Of a stretch of 40,200 bases of DNA, positions 1-8,778 are shown piece by piece (position 1 is the stretch's first letter; every line of letters begins with the position of its first letter). Both the position numbers and the translations under genes were made by a program. The stretch lies in the NCBI RefSeq assembly GCF_002086275.1, contig NZ_MVHT01000061.1, positions 1 through 40,200 of the forward strand, written 5' to 3'. This DNA comes from Mycobacterium intermedium. Lineage in GTDB: Bacteria > Actinomycetota > Actinomycetes > Mycobacteriales > Mycobacteriaceae. Below the pieces are notes generated by a model. The model worked only from the letters and a program-made list of their open reading frames with translations. It was not told where the DNA came from and made no database searches.

Positions 1-602
1 GGCGGTACCCGCACCTCGGGCACGTCGATGATGGCGGCCTCGTCCGCGGGGCCACCGCTGTCCACCGGGCGCACGGCCCGGATGCGATCACTGGACACCC
101 AATCGGCGGCCAGCGTCTCGCCGCGTTGGGCGCCGTTCTGGGTCACGTTTTCCAGGGCCGGGTGTTGCTGCAGATCGGCGTCGAACAAAATCTCCAGGCT
201 GGTGCGCAGCGCCGCCAGCTCGGCCCGCAGCGCCGCCACTTCGTCCGCGGCCGCCCCGCGCAGTTCGGAAGCCAGCTCACGCCGCAGCTGCGACTCGACG
301 GTCAGCTCGTACTCGCGCCGGGCGGAGATTTCACGTTCCAGCTGAAGGTCGTAGACCAGCTTCATGTCCCGCGCCCGCGCCTGATCGGCGTCCGCCTGTC
401 GGCGGTAGACCACCGATACGAAGGCGCCGGCGACGGCGGCCCATAGCGCCAGGATGACAGCGAGCTTGAGAAGTTCCACCCGATTGGTGAAAACCAGCGC
501 GGAACTGGCCCCGATAGCCAGTACCAGCAACGTCGTCAAGAGCACCCAACCCGGCCTGCGGCCGCCGCGCCGGACACGGGCGCCGCGGGACAGAACGGTC
601 AT
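1..602 (-). CDS. Membrane-anchored coiled-coil protein, Rv3604c-like (partial, 3' end outside window)
   Basis: The reading frame starts at the ATG at 602 and is open to the left edge, so only about 200 N-terminal residues are present. It has a basic N-terminus, two hydrophobic segments at about residues 20-40 and 46-66, and then a long Arg/Glu/Ala-rich stretch (about residues 70-140) that looks like a coiled coil. This matches the Ala/Arg/Pro-rich membrane protein Rv3604c, which sits at this place downstream of folK in M. tuberculosis; I recall the family as DUF6779. Its biochemical role is unknown; position next to folate and FtsH genes does not prove a shared role. A TACAGT box eight bases before the ATG suggests it has its own promoter inside the larger operon. 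Confidence 0.8.
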   Translation of the reverse strand, partial: MTVLSRGARVRRGGRRPGWVLLTTLLVLAIGASSALVFTNRVELLKLAVILALWAAVAGAFVSVVYRRQADADQARARDMKLVYDLQLEREISARREYELTVESQLRRELASELRGAAADEVAALRAELAALRTSLEILFDADLQQHPALENVTQNGAQRGETLAADWVSSDRIRAVRPVDSGGPADEAAIIDVPEVRVP

Positions 603-610
603 GGCCCCTG

Positions 611-616
611 ACTGTA
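611..616 (-). promoter_or_regulatory. Putative -10 box (TACAGT) for the Rv3604c-like gene
   Basis: On the minus strand TACAGT lies eight bases before the ATG at 602, matching the mycobacterial TANNNT consensus. No -35 element is clear. With this spacing the transcript would be leaderless or nearly so. Confidence 0.45.
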
Positions 617-723
617 CCGGGCGAGGTCACTGAGCGTGTCGCGCCAGTCCGGCGATTCCGACGAAGAGTTCGTGCGGGCCGATCAGGATGCCCGCGCGGG
701 GTCCGGCGGGGCGCCGATAGAAG

Positions 724-1200
724 CTAAGTTTCCGCACCCTCGCCGTTCTCGCCCGGATCCTGCGGCGACTTGCAGCAATGCTGCAACCACAGCGCGGCGA
801 CCACCAGGGCCAGCGCGCTCACTGCCGCCACCACTGCGCCTCCGGTGTCTTCGGCAACCGCCCGCTGCCAGGAATGCCGCGGCAGGAAATACACCAGCAC
901 CCCGATCCACCACCCCAGCACCAGTGCGCCGACCCAGGCCGACGCCTTGGCGACCATCACACTGCGCGCCACGATGAGCGGATGCAACCAACCGGGCGCG
1001 TCGCCGATCTCGCCGTCGTTGATCTTGGCACGCACGAACCGCCCCCAGAGCGCCTCGGCGACGGCAACCACCAGTAGCGACACCCCGCTCCACACCGTGA
1101 TCGGCGGAAACCACCGATACAGCACCCCGATCAGGAGATAGCCGACCACCGCGGCGCCGATCACCGCGACCGTCAGCTCACGTTTTCGGGTCGGCCCCAT
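724..1200 (-). CDS. DUF3180 membrane protein (Rv3605c-like)
   Basis: This encodes 158 residues with four hydrophobic segments (about residues 9-27, 31-48, 80-105 and 121-143) and a charged, cytosol-like C-terminus. Length, membrane layout and place directly after folK match the DUF3180 family, Rv3605c in M. tuberculosis. The ATG at 1200 shares one base with the folK stop (TGATG), so translational coupling is likely and rules out a longer start. The function is unknown; constant linkage to folate genes in actinobacteria hints at a related membrane role, but nothing in the sequence identifies a substrate. Confidence 0.85.
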   Translation of the reverse strand: MGPTRKRELTVAVIGAAVVGYLLIGVLYRWFPPITVWSGVSLLVVAVAEALWGRFVRAKINDGEIGDAPGWLHPLIVARSVMVAKASAWVGALVLGWWIGVLVYFLPRHSWQRAVAEDTGGAVVAAVSALALVVAALWLQHCCKSPQDPGENGEGAET

Positions 1201-1772
1201 CAGTGCGCCGGCCTGGGGTTGAGGGCCGGTTTGAGAGCCAGACCGGTCGGCCGAACGCCGTCGCGCTCGGCCGGGTCCAGCTCGGCCAGCAGCATTTCGA
1301 TCGGCCTTTTGGTCGGCTTGTCTGGCCCGCCTTGGCCCGTGACGGTGAGATGGGCCTCGGGGTCGATGTCCAGCCACGGGACCAGCACAAAGGCCCGCTG
1401 GTGGGCGCGGGGGTGCGGCAGGGTCAGGACCTCGTCATCCGAGGTGACTTCGACACGGCCGTCCGGCCCACCCTGGTGGCAGGTGATCAGGTCGACATCG
1501 AGGGTGCGCGGCCCCCAGCGCTGTTCGCGCACCCGATCGGCCGCCCGTTCCAGCGCTTGCGCCCGCCGCAGCCAGCCTTGTTCGTCGCAGTCGGGGTCGT
1601 CGGCGATCAGCACCGCGTTGAGAAACGGCCCCTGCTCCACGCCACCCCACGGCTCCGTTTCATAAACGGGTGAGACGGCGACCACCGCCTCGCCGAGTGC
1701 GTCGACGACCGACTGCAACCGAGCCAGTCGGTCACCCAGGTTCGATCCGATCGACAGCACCACGCGGGTCAT
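1200..1772 (-). CDS. folK: 2-amino-4-hydroxy-6-hydroxymethyldihydropteridine pyrophosphokinase
   Basis: HPPK transfers pyrophosphate from ATP to 6-hydroxymethyl-dihydropterin, preparing the pterin for FolP. The 190-residue product begins MTRVVLSIGSNLGDR, the usual HPPK N-terminus, carries the family signature RWGPRTLDVDLI in mid-protein and the PHPRAHQRAFVLVPW segment after it. The ATG at 1772 overlaps the folB stop by four bases (ATGA), which fixes the start and indicates coupled translation. It is about 30 residues longer than E. coli FolK, mostly in a C-terminal tail, as in other mycobacteria. Identification is secure. Confidence 0.96.
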   Translation of the reverse strand: MTRVVLSIGSNLGDRLARLQSVVDALGEAVVAVSPVYETEPWGGVEQGPFLNAVLIADDPDCDEQGWLRRAQALERAADRVREQRWGPRTLDVDLITCHQGGPDGRVEVTSDDEVLTLPHPRAHQRAFVLVPWLDIDPEAHLTVTGQGGPDKPTKRPIEMLLAELDPAERDGVRPTGLALKPALNPRPAH

Positions 1773-2182
1773 ACTTGTCGGCCTTCCGGACCGCCGGCGG
1801 GTATCACCGAACCGCGACCGCCGCGCCGCGACCGCCGCACCACCACGGCCACATCGGCGAACTGCTGCGGGATCGGCGCCTGCGGCTTGTGCACCACAAC
1901 CTCGACGGCGTGCACGCGCTGATCCGTCATAACGCGATCGGCAATCTCGCCGCCGACCGTTTCGATCAGCTTTCGGGGCGGGCCGACGACGATGTCGCTG
2001 GCGAGTTGCGCCAGGGCGCCGTAGTCGTAGGTGTCGGACAGTTCGTCGCTCGCCGCCGCTTCGGCGAGGTCCATCCACAGGGTGATGTCGATGACGAAGT
2101 CCTGCCCCTCGACCCGTTCGTGCTCGAAGACTCCGTGCCGGCCCCGAACAGTCAAGCCGCGCAGTTCGATCCGGTCAGCCAT
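1769..2182 (-). CDS. folB: Dihydroneopterin aldolase
   Basis: FolB cleaves 7,8-dihydroneopterin to 6-hydroxymethyl-dihydropterin and glycolaldehyde. The 137-residue protein has the family N-terminus MADRIELRGLTVRGRHGVFEHE, with the HGVFEHE active-site segment, and the late VVVHKPQAPIP motif containing the catalytic lysine. A basic Arg/Gly-rich tail of about 18 residues extends past the normal fold. The start lies eight bases inside folP and the stop overlaps folK, so it is embedded in the folate operon. The enzyme normally works as an octamer in the cytosol. Confidence 0.95.
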   Translation of the reverse strand: MADRIELRGLTVRGRHGVFEHERVEGQDFVIDITLWMDLAEAAASDELSDTYDYGALAQLASDIVVGPPRKLIETVGGEIADRVMTDQRVHAVEVVVHKPQAPIPQQFADVAVVVRRSRRGGRGSVIPAGGPEGRQV

Positions 2183-3014
2183 CGCGTCCTTCCTGCCACG
2201 CGCCGACGACTTTCAGGGCGTCGACCGAGGCCCGCACGTCGTGCACCCGCACCCCCCAGGCGCCGTGCAGGGCTGCCAGTGCGGTGATGACCGCCGTGGC
2301 GGTCTCTCGCCCATCGGGTGGCCGGACCGCACCGTCGGGGCCGGCGAGCAACGCGCCGAGGAACCGCTTGCGGGAGGCGCCCAGCAGGACCGGGACGCCC
2401 GTGCCGACCAACTCCGGCAGGGCGTGCAACAGCGCCCAATTGTGTTGGCCTGTCTTGGCGAAACCAAGCCCCGGATCGATGATGAGCTTTGCCGGATCGA
2501 CGCCGGCGGCCTCCGCGTCGGCAACGCTGGCGAGCAGGTCGGCGCGCACGTCGGCCACGATGTCGCGGTACGCCGGAACCTGATGCGGTCGCTCGGCGGA
2601 GATCGGACGCCAGTGCATCAAGATCCACGGGACGCCCGCCTCGGCGACCAATGGCGCCATGGCCGGATCGGCCCGCCCGCCGGACACGTCGTTGACGATT
2701 TGCGCGCCGTTCTCCAGCGCCGCTCGCGCGACGTCCGCGTGCATGGTGTCGATGCTGATCGTAATTCCCTGTGCCGCAAGTTCTTTCACTACGGGTACGA
2801 CTCGCAATGCCTCGAGTTTGGGCGCCACCCTGGTGGCGCCGGGTCGCGTGGACTCCCCCCCGACGTCGACGATGTCGGCTCCTTCGGCGGCCATTGCCAA
2901 CCCATGGGCTACGGCGCCGTCCGTATCGAGAAATAGTCCTCCGTCGGAGAACGAATCCTCAGTGACGTTGAGAACCCCCATAACCTGCATGGGCCATGGT
3001 TTGGGCGGGTTCAC
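2175..3014 (-). CDS. folP: Dihydropteroate synthase
   Basis: DHPS condenses 6-hydroxymethyl-dihydropterin pyrophosphate with p-aminobenzoate to give dihydropteroate; it is the sulfonamide and PAS-related target. The 279-residue protein has the TIM-barrel signatures VMGVLNVTEDSFSDGG near the N-terminus, GGESTRPGA (pABA loop), DTMHADVA, NDVSGG, DPGLGFAKT (pterin binding) and GASRKRFLG. The chosen start is a GTG six bases after the folE stop; an ATG eight codons further in is also possible, and M. tuberculosis FolP1 starts close to it. It overlaps folB by eight bases. This is the functional FolP1 type rather than the FolP2 paralogue, judging by operon context. Confidence 0.96.
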   Translation of the reverse strand: MNPPKPWPMQVMGVLNVTEDSFSDGGLFLDTDGAVAHGLAMAAEGADIVDVGGESTRPGATRVAPKLEALRVVPVVKELAAQGITISIDTMHADVARAALENGAQIVNDVSGGRADPAMAPLVAEAGVPWILMHWRPISAERPHQVPAYRDIVADVRADLLASVADAEAAGVDPAKLIIDPGLGFAKTGQHNWALLHALPELVGTGVPVLLGASRKRFLGALLAGPDGAVRPPDGRETATAVITALAALHGAWGVRVHDVRASVDALKVVGAWQEGRDG

Positions 3015-3020
3015 CGGGTC

Positions 3021-3629
3021 TCACTTACGCAGGATGAGATCGAGCGCTTCGGCTCGGGAAGCTGCATCCCGCTTGAATTGACCGCGCACCGCCGACGTCG
3101 TCGTGGTGGCACCGGGCTTTCGGACGCCACGCATCGCCATGCACAGGTGCTCCGCCTCGACCACGACGATGACGCCGCGCGGGTCGAGCCGGTCCATCAG
3201 GGCGTCGGCGATCTGACTGGTGAGCCGCTCCTGCACCTGCGGCCGTTTGGCATAGAGGTCGACCAACCGGGCTATCTTCGACAATCCGGTCACCCTGCCG
3301 TCGCTGCCGGGGATGTACCCAACATGGGCCACGCCATGGAACGACACCAGATGGTGTTCGCACGTGGAGTACATCGGGATCTCTTTGACGATCACCAGCT
3401 CGTCGTGTTGCTCGTCGAACATGGTGGTCAGCACCGCGGAAGGGTCGGTGTACAGGCCGGCGAACATCTCCCGGTACGCGCGCGCGACGCGGGCCGGAGT
3501 CTCCCGCAAGCCTTCCCGGTCCGGGTCCTCCCCGATGGCGGCCAGCAGGTCGCGGACGGCGGCCTCGGCGCGTACTTGGTCGAACACTGGCATCCCCTCG
3601 CTGGTGTACCGAGAGTCCAGCTGCGTCAT
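3021..3629 (-). CDS. folE: GTP cyclohydrolase I
   Basis: FolE converts GTP to 7,8-dihydroneopterin triphosphate, the first step of folate synthesis. The 202-residue protein has the family's zinc ligands: Cys90 and His93 in STCEHHLV and Cys163 in EHLCMAMRG. The segments IPGSDGRVTGLSKIAR and RPQVQERLT are also typical. It follows ftsH by 16 bases and precedes folP by six, so it is the first folate gene in the ftsH-led operon. The ATG at 3629 gives the family length. The enzyme is a cytosolic decamer. Confidence 0.97.
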   Translation of the reverse strand: MTQLDSRYTSEGMPVFDQVRAEAAVRDLLAAIGEDPDREGLRETPARVARAYREMFAGLYTDPSAVLTTMFDEQHDELVIVKEIPMYSTCEHHLVSFHGVAHVGYIPGSDGRVTGLSKIARLVDLYAKRPQVQERLTSQIADALMDRLDPRGVIVVVEAEHLCMAMRGVRKPGATTTTSAVRGQFKRDAASRAEALDLILRK

Positions 3630-3645
3630 CGCATCCTCCGTTTGG

Positions 3646-5877
3646 TCAGCCGTGGGCCGGCGGATTGGACCGACTTACGTCTTTACCCGACCGCTCGGAT
3701 GACTCGTCGGTGTCCGGCTTGGATTGATCGGACGGCGGATAGGGCTGGTAAGGGGTTTGCCGACCTGGCGGTGGGGGCCATCCCGGCGCGTGCCAACCTG
3801 CTGGGGCGCCGTAGTCGGGCTGTGTCGGCTTAGCGCCGGCGGCCGGAGAACCGTTGGCCCCGTTGCCGCCCGACTCGCCCTCGGCGGCCTTGGCGGCTTC
3901 TGCCCGCGCGATGGCCACCTTGAACGGCGGCTCGGGGACCGGCTCCGGCGGCCAGGGTTCGCCCCGCTCCATGGCGAGCTCACCGGGCGTCTTGATGGGC
4001 GGCTTGTCCGACGGAATGCGCCCGCCGAAGTCGTCGAACATCGTCAGCCGGGGCCGCTTCTCGACGCCCGCGAAGATGCCCTCCAGCTCGGGTCGGTGCA
4101 GGGTTTCCTTCTCCAGCAACTCACCGGCCAGCGTGTCCAGCACATCGCGGTACTCGGTGAGGATCTCCCACGCTTCGGTGTGCGCCGCCTCGATCAGCTT
4201 GCGCACTTCCTCGTCGATGGCACCGGCGACCTCATGCGAGTAGTCCGGCTGGGTGCCCATGGTGCGGCCCAGGAACGGGTCGCCGTGTTCGGTGCCGTAT
4301 TTGACTGCGCCCAACCGCGCGCTCATGCCGTATTCGGTGACCATCGCCCGTGCCACTTTGGTGGCCTGCTCGATGTCGGACACCGCGCCGGTCGTCGGCT
4401 CGCGGAACACCAACTCCTCGGCGGCTCGTCCGCCCATCGCGAACACCAGTTGGGCGATCATCTCCGAGCGGGTCCGCAGACCCTTGTCTTCCTCGGGAAC
4501 GGCGACGGCGTGTCCGCCGGTACGTCCGCGGGCCAGGATCGTGACCTTGTACACCGGGTCGATGTCCGGCATCGCCCAAGCCGCCAGGGTGTGACCGCCT
4601 TCGTGGTAGGCGGTGATCTTCTTCTCCTGCTCGCTGATGATCCGGCCCTTGCGACGCGGGCCGCCGATCACGCGGTCGACGGCCTCTTCCAGGGCCGCGC
4701 TGGTGATGACGGTGCCGTTCTCGCGGGCGGTCAGCAGGGCCGCCTCGTTGATGACATTGGCCAGGTCGGCGCCGGTCATGCCGACAGTGCGCTTGGCCAG
4801 GCCGTCCAGGTCTGCGTCCTCGGCGATCGGCTTGCCCTTCGAGTGCACCCGCAGGACGGCCCGGCGCCCCGCCAGGTCGGGGTTGGACACCGGGATCTGG
4901 CGGTCGAAGCGGCCTGGCCGCAACAGCGCGGGGTCCAGGATGTCGGGCCGGTTGGTGGCCGCGATGAGGATCACGCCGGCGCGATCGCCGAAGCCGTCCA
5001 TCTCGACCAGCAGCTGATTCAGCGTTTGCTCGCGTTCGTCGTGCCCGCCACCCAGACCGGCGCCACGCTGCCGGCCCACCGCGTCGATCTCGTCGACGAA
5101 GATGATGCACGGGCTGTTTTGTTTCGCCTGTTCGAAAAGGTCCCGGACACGGGACGCGCCGACCCCGACGAACATCTCGACGAAGTCGGAGCCGGAGATG
5201 GTGAAGAACGGCACACCGGCTTCACCCGCCACGGCACGCGCCAGCAGCGTCTTGCCGGTACCGGGCGGGCCGTACAGCAGCACGCCTTTGGGGATCTTGG
5301 CGCCCAGCGCCTGGTACCTGCTGGGGTTCTGCAGGAAGTCCTTTATCTCGTAGAGCTCTTCGACCGCTTCATCGACGCCGGCGACGTCGGCGAAGGTGGT
5401 CTTCGGCATGTCCTTGGACATCTGTTTGGCCCGCGATTTGCCGAAGCCGAAGCCCATGCGGGCGCCGCCCTGCATGCGGGAGAACATCACGAACAGGCCG
5501 ACCAGCAGCAACAGCGGCAGCACGTAGACGAGTAGCTCGCCCAGGATGCTGCCCTCATTGACGACGGTGTTGACCTTGGCGTTCTTGGCATTCAGCGCGT
5601 TGAAGAGGTCGACGCCGTAACCGGCGGGGAACTTCGTGATGACCTTGTCTGAGTTCTCGGTTTCGTTGTTGCCCTTCTTCAGGGTCAACCGCAGCTGTTG
5701 CTCCCGGTCGTCGATCTGCGCGCTCTTGACGTTGTCGCTACTGATCTGCTGCATCGCCACCGAGGTGTCGACCGGCTTATAACCCCGGGTGTCGTCGCTG
5801 AAGTAGAAGAACGACCAGCCGAGCAGCACCACGACAGCCACTATCGTTACGGTGCGGAGAACGTTTTTCCGATTCAT
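3646..5877 (-). CDS. ftsH: ATP-dependent zinc metalloprotease FtsH
   Basis: FtsH is a membrane-anchored AAA+ protease that extracts and degrades misfolded membrane proteins and short-lived regulators. In the 743-residue protein a first membrane segment lies at about residues 8-26, an extracytoplasmic domain follows, and a second segment lies at about 113-131. The AAA module has Walker A GPPGTGKT (203-210), Walker B IIFVDEID (258-265) and PGRFD (321-325). The protease has HEGGH (425-429) with the third zinc ligand Asp501. The C-terminal ~100 residues are Pro/Gly-rich and divergent, as in other mycobacteria. ATG at 5877 was preferred to the TTG one codon upstream; an in-frame TGA precedes that TTG. 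It leads the folate operon. Confidence 0.97.
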   Translation of the reverse strand: MNRKNVLRTVTIVAVVVLLGWSFFYFSDDTRGYKPVDTSVAMQQISSDNVKSAQIDDREQQLRLTLKKGNNETENSDKVITKFPAGYGVDLFNALNAKNAKVNTVVNEGSILGELLVYVLPLLLLVGLFVMFSRMQGGARMGFGFGKSRAKQMSKDMPKTTFADVAGVDEAVEELYEIKDFLQNPSRYQALGAKIPKGVLLYGPPGTGKTLLARAVAGEAGVPFFTISGSDFVEMFVGVGASRVRDLFEQAKQNSPCIIFVDEIDAVGRQRGAGLGGGHDEREQTLNQLLVEMDGFGDRAGVILIAATNRPDILDPALLRPGRFDRQIPVSNPDLAGRRAVLRVHSKGKPIAEDADLDGLAKRTVGMTGADLANVINEAALLTARENGTVITSAALEEAVDRVIGGPRRKGRIISEQEKKITAYHEGGHTLAAWAMPDIDPVYKVTILARGRTGGHAVAVPEEDKGLRTRSEMIAQLVFAMGGRAAEELVFREPTTGAVSDIEQATKVARAMVTEYGMSARLGAVKYGTEHGDPFLGRTMGTQPDYSHEVAGAIDEEVRKLIEAAHTEAWEILTEYRDVLDTLAGELLEKETLHRPELEGIFAGVEKRPRLTMFDDFGGRIPSDKPPIKTPGELAMERGEPWPPEPVPEPPFKVAIARAEAAKAAEGESGGNGANGSPAAGAKPTQPDYGAPAGWHAPGWPPPPGRQTPYQPYPPSDQSKPDTDESSERSGKDVSRSNPPAHG

Positions 5878-6066
5878 CAATCATCGGCCGTGCCGGCCAG
5901 GTCCTTCCGTATATACGTGCATGCAGCTCGAAACGTCCAGGTTACCGCCCATCCCGGTTGCCTCGAGTCCCGACCAGACAACGACCGGCAGTTCCCACTG
6001 CGCGGCCATGCCGACCGTCAGTGTGACAGCCGACACCAGCGACACACCCACCGTGGTGGTTACCCG

Positions 6067-6480
6067 TTATTCGTAATAACGAGCCTCGATGACATTGCCG
6101 TCCGGATCGGGGAAGTAATAACCCTGCGGCGCCCAACCCTGCGCCCCGAAGGAGTGGTTCAGCCGGGCACTGGTGTCGATGTTCTCCGCCTGCAACCGCC
6201 GATCCAGTTCGTCGTACTCAGCCTTCGACATCGCGATGCAAACGTGGTTGACCGGGTAACCGGCGCTGCCCGCGACCTTGGTCATCGACTCTGTCGAGGC
6301 AGCGCCCGGTCGCGGCATCAGGTCGAGGATGGAGTCGTCGCTCACCCGCACGCTCGGGAACGGCGCCTCTCCGGCCTCGAATTCTTCGAACCGCACGGGC
6401 GCCAGGCCGACCACCCGGGTGTAGAAGTCCATCGAAGCCCGCGGGTCGTTCGTCCAGAGCACCACGTGGTCCAGCCGCAT
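6067..6480 (-). CDS. VOC-fold (glyoxalase/bleomycin-resistance type) protein
   Basis: The 137-residue product is a single VOC domain made of two beta-alpha-beta-beta-beta repeats. Likely metal ligands are visible at the three usual places: His5 (LDHVVLWT), His79 (VNHVCIAMS) and Glu132 (DGNVIEARYYE), with the typical PDPDGN turn just before the last. Such proteins include glyoxalases, dioxygenases and fosfomycin or bleomycin resistance proteins; the substrate cannot be read from sequence. The ATG at 6480 starts right at the first VOC strand. It diverges from ephA across 127 bases. It occupies the position where M. tuberculosis has the esp genes next to ftsH. Confidence 0.88.
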   Translation of the reverse strand: MRLDHVVLWTNDPRASMDFYTRVVGLAPVRFEEFEAGEAPFPSVRVSDDSILDLMPRPGAASTESMTKVAGSAGYPVNHVCIAMSKAEYDELDRRLQAENIDTSARLNHSFGAQGWAPQGYYFPDPDGNVIEARYYE

Positions 6481-6607
6481 GCTTCTAGATGATGCGCGCG
6501 GGGGTCCCGATATCCAACCCGGTGGCGCTTCTCTGCAGCTTCGCTGCCCTTTCTCTGACCCTGCTCTGCCCCTTCTCTGCGTGGCGCCGTTGTGATTTGG
6601 TGTGACG

Positions 6608-7582
6608 ATGGGCGCATCAACCGAACGGTTTGTCGACACCAACGGCGTGCGGCTGCGGGTGGTCGAGGCCGGAGATCGCGGCGCACCGGTGGTGGTCTTG
6701 TGCCACGGCTTTCCCGAACTGGCCTATTCCTGGCGCCACCAGATTCCGGTGCTGGCCGAGGCGGGTTACCACGTGCTGGCTCCCGACCAACGCGGGTTTG
6801 GCGGCTCGTCGAGTCCAGAGCCGATCGAGGCGTACGACATCCACCAGTTGACCGGCGACATCGTCGGACTGCTCGATGACGTGGGCGCGGACAAGGCGGT
6901 CTGGATCGGCCACGACTGGGGCTCGGTGGTGGTGTGGAACGCGCCGCTGCTGCACCCGGACCGGGTCGCCGGCGTCGTGTCCCTGAGCGTGCCGGTGGTG
7001 ACGCGCTCGAGGAAGCCGCCGACGCAGGCGTTCCGCGACATCTTCGGCGACAACTTCTTCTACATCCTGTATTTCCAGGAGCCCGGCGTCGCCGACGCCG
7101 AACTCAACGCCGACCCGGCCCGCACGATGCGGCGCATGATGGGCAGTTTGCAGCTCACCGACGACCCCGATGCCCAAGGCGCGGCACTGCGGATGGTTGC
7201 GGCGGGGCCCGAGGGGTTCATCGAACGACTTCCCGAACCCGACGGCCTGCCCGAGTGGATCAGCCAAGACGAACTCGATCACTACATCAGCGAATTCGCC
7301 CGCACCGGCTTCACCGGCGGCCTGAACTGGTACCGCAATTTCGATCGCAATTGGGAGACCACTTCCGACTTGGCCGACGCCACTATTTCGGTGCCGTGCT
7401 TGTTCATCGGAGGCACGGGCGACCCGGTGCTGTCCTTCACCCCACGCGACCGCGCCGCGCGGGTGATCACGGGGCCCTACCGCGAAGTGATGATCGAAGG
7501 CGCCGGGCACTGGCTGCAACAGGAGCGGCCGGACGAGATCAACGCGGCACTGCTCGAATATCTCAAAGGAGTGGACTGGTGA
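6608..7582 (+). CDS. ephA: Epoxide hydrolase, alpha/beta-hydrolase fold
   Basis: This enzyme should hydrolyse epoxides to vicinal diols through an alkyl-enzyme intermediate. In the 324-residue protein the oxyanion-side motif is HGFPE (33-37), the nucleophile is Asp103 in GHDWGS, the likely acid is Asp272 in GTGDPVL and the base is His301 in GAGHWLQ. Cap-domain tyrosines that polarise the epoxide are plausible in FYILYFQEPG and NWYRNF. It is close to M. tuberculosis EphA (Rv3617) along its length, including the MGA start; a GTG two codons upstream is an alternative. It is the first gene of a three-gene operon and overlaps the next start by four bases. Confidence 0.93.
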   Translation: MGASTERFVDTNGVRLRVVEAGDRGAPVVVLCHGFPELAYSWRHQIPVLAEAGYHVLAPDQRGFGGSSSPEPIEAYDIHQLTGDIVGLLDDVGADKAVWIGHDWGSVVVWNAPLLHPDRVAGVVSLSVPVVTRSRKPPTQAFRDIFGDNFFYILYFQEPGVADAELNADPARTMRRMMGSLQLTDDPDAQGAALRMVAAGPEGFIERLPEPDGLPEWISQDELDHYISEFARTGFTGGLNWYRNFDRNWETTSDLADATISVPCLFIGGTGDPVLSFTPRDRAARVITGPYREVMIEGAGHWLQQERPDEINAALLEYLKGVDW

Positions 7583-8778
7583 GCGCGCCACTGCGATTCG
7601 GAGTCTTCATCACGCCGTTTCATCCGACGGGCCAATCCCCAACCGTGGCACTGGAATACGACATGGAACGCGTCGTCGCCCTGGACCGGCTGGGATACGA
7701 CGAGGCCTGGTTCGGCGAACACCATTCCGGCGGATATGAATTGATCGCCTGCCCGGAGGTGTTCATCGCGGCGGCCGCGGAGCGGACCAAGCACATCCGG
7801 CTGGGCACCGGGGTGGTGTCGCTGCCCTACCACCATCCGCTGATGGTGGCCGACCGCTGGGTGCTGCTGGACCACCTGACCCGCGGCAGGGTGATGTTCG
7901 GGGCGGGCCCCGGCGCATTGCCGTCGGACGCCTACATGATGGGCATCGACCCGATCGATCAGCGGCGGATGATGCAGGAGTCGCTCGAGGCGATCCTCGC
8001 GCTGTTCCGCGCCGCTCCCGAAGAACGCATCGACCGGCACTCGGACTGGTTCACGCTGCGCGACGCCCAGTTGCACATCCGCCCGTACACCTGGCCCTAC
8101 CCCGAAATCTCGACGGCCGCCATGATTTCGCCGTCCGGGCCGCGGCTGGCCGGCGCGCTGGGTACCTCACTGCTGTCCTTGTCGATGTCGGTTCCCGGTG
8201 GTTATGCGGCGCTGGAGAACACCTGGGCCGTGGTGTGCGAGCAGGCCGCCAAGGTGGGCCGCGACGAGCCCAACCGCCGCGACTGGCGGGTGCTGAGCAT
8301 CATGCATTTGGCCGACACCCGCGAGCAGGCGATCGAGGATTGCACCTACGGCTTGTTGGATTTCTCCGCCTATTTCGGCGCCGCCGGCTTTGTCCCGTTG
8401 GCGAACACAGTCGAAGGCGAGCAGTCGCCCCGAGAGTTCGTCGCGGAGTATGCGGCCAAAGGCAATTGCTGTATCGGCACGCCCGACGACGCGATCGCCC
8501 ACATCGAAGACCTGCTGGAGCGGTCCGGGGGTTTCGGCACCCTGCTACTGCTCGGTCATGACTGGGCATCACCGGAGGCGACGTATCACTCCTACGAACT
8601 GTTCGCCCGCAAGGTGATTCCCTATTTCAAAGGTCAACTGGCAGCACCGCGCGCGTCGCACGAGTGGGCAAAGAACAAGCGCGACGAATTGATCGGCCGC
8701 GCCGGCCAGGCCGTAGTGCAAGCCATTTCCCAGCATGTCGCCGAGCACGAGAGCACGGACAAGGGCACGGACAGCTGA
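7579..8778 (+). CDS. Luciferase-like (LLM class) flavin-dependent monooxygenase, Rv3618-like
   Basis: The 399-residue protein belongs to the bacterial-luciferase superfamily: LRFGVFITPF as first strand, AWFGEHHSGGYE in the active-site region, and the barrel strand IRLGTGVVSLPYHHPLMVADR. These enzymes use reduced FMN or F420; the sequence does not decide which. It matches Rv3618, next to ephA in M. tuberculosis. The GTG at 7579 overlaps the ephA stop in GTGA and has an AAAGGAG ribosome site at 7565-7571, so the start is firm. The C-terminus runs about 30 residues past the usual barrel with an acidic, Ser/Thr-ending tail. Substrate unknown; an aliphatic or ketone substrate is only a guess from the neighbours. 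Confidence 0.9.
   Translation: MSAPLRFGVFITPFHPTGQSPTVALEYDMERVVALDRLGYDEAWFGEHHSGGYELIACPEVFIAAAAERTKHIRLGTGVVSLPYHHPLMVADRWVLLDHLTRGRVMFGAGPGALPSDAYMMGIDPIDQRRMMQESLEAILALFRAAPEERIDRHSDWFTLRDAQLHIRPYTWPYPEISTAAMISPSGPRLAGALGTSLLSLSMSVPGGYAALENTWAVVCEQAAKVGRDEPNRRDWRVLSIMHLADTREQAIEDCTYGLLDFSAYFGAAGFVPLANTVEGEQSPREFVAEYAAKGNCCIGTPDDAIAHIEDLLERSGGFGTLLLLGHDWASPEATYHSYELFARKVIPYFKGQLAAPRASHEWAKNKRDELIGRAGQAVVQAISQHVAEHESTDKGTDS

Noticed and set aside
3724..5535. A 603-codon plus-strand open frame opposite ftsH
   Set aside because: It mirrors ftsH codons, has His/Arg/Gly-biased composition, no known domain and no ribosome site. It is a high-GC antisense artefact.
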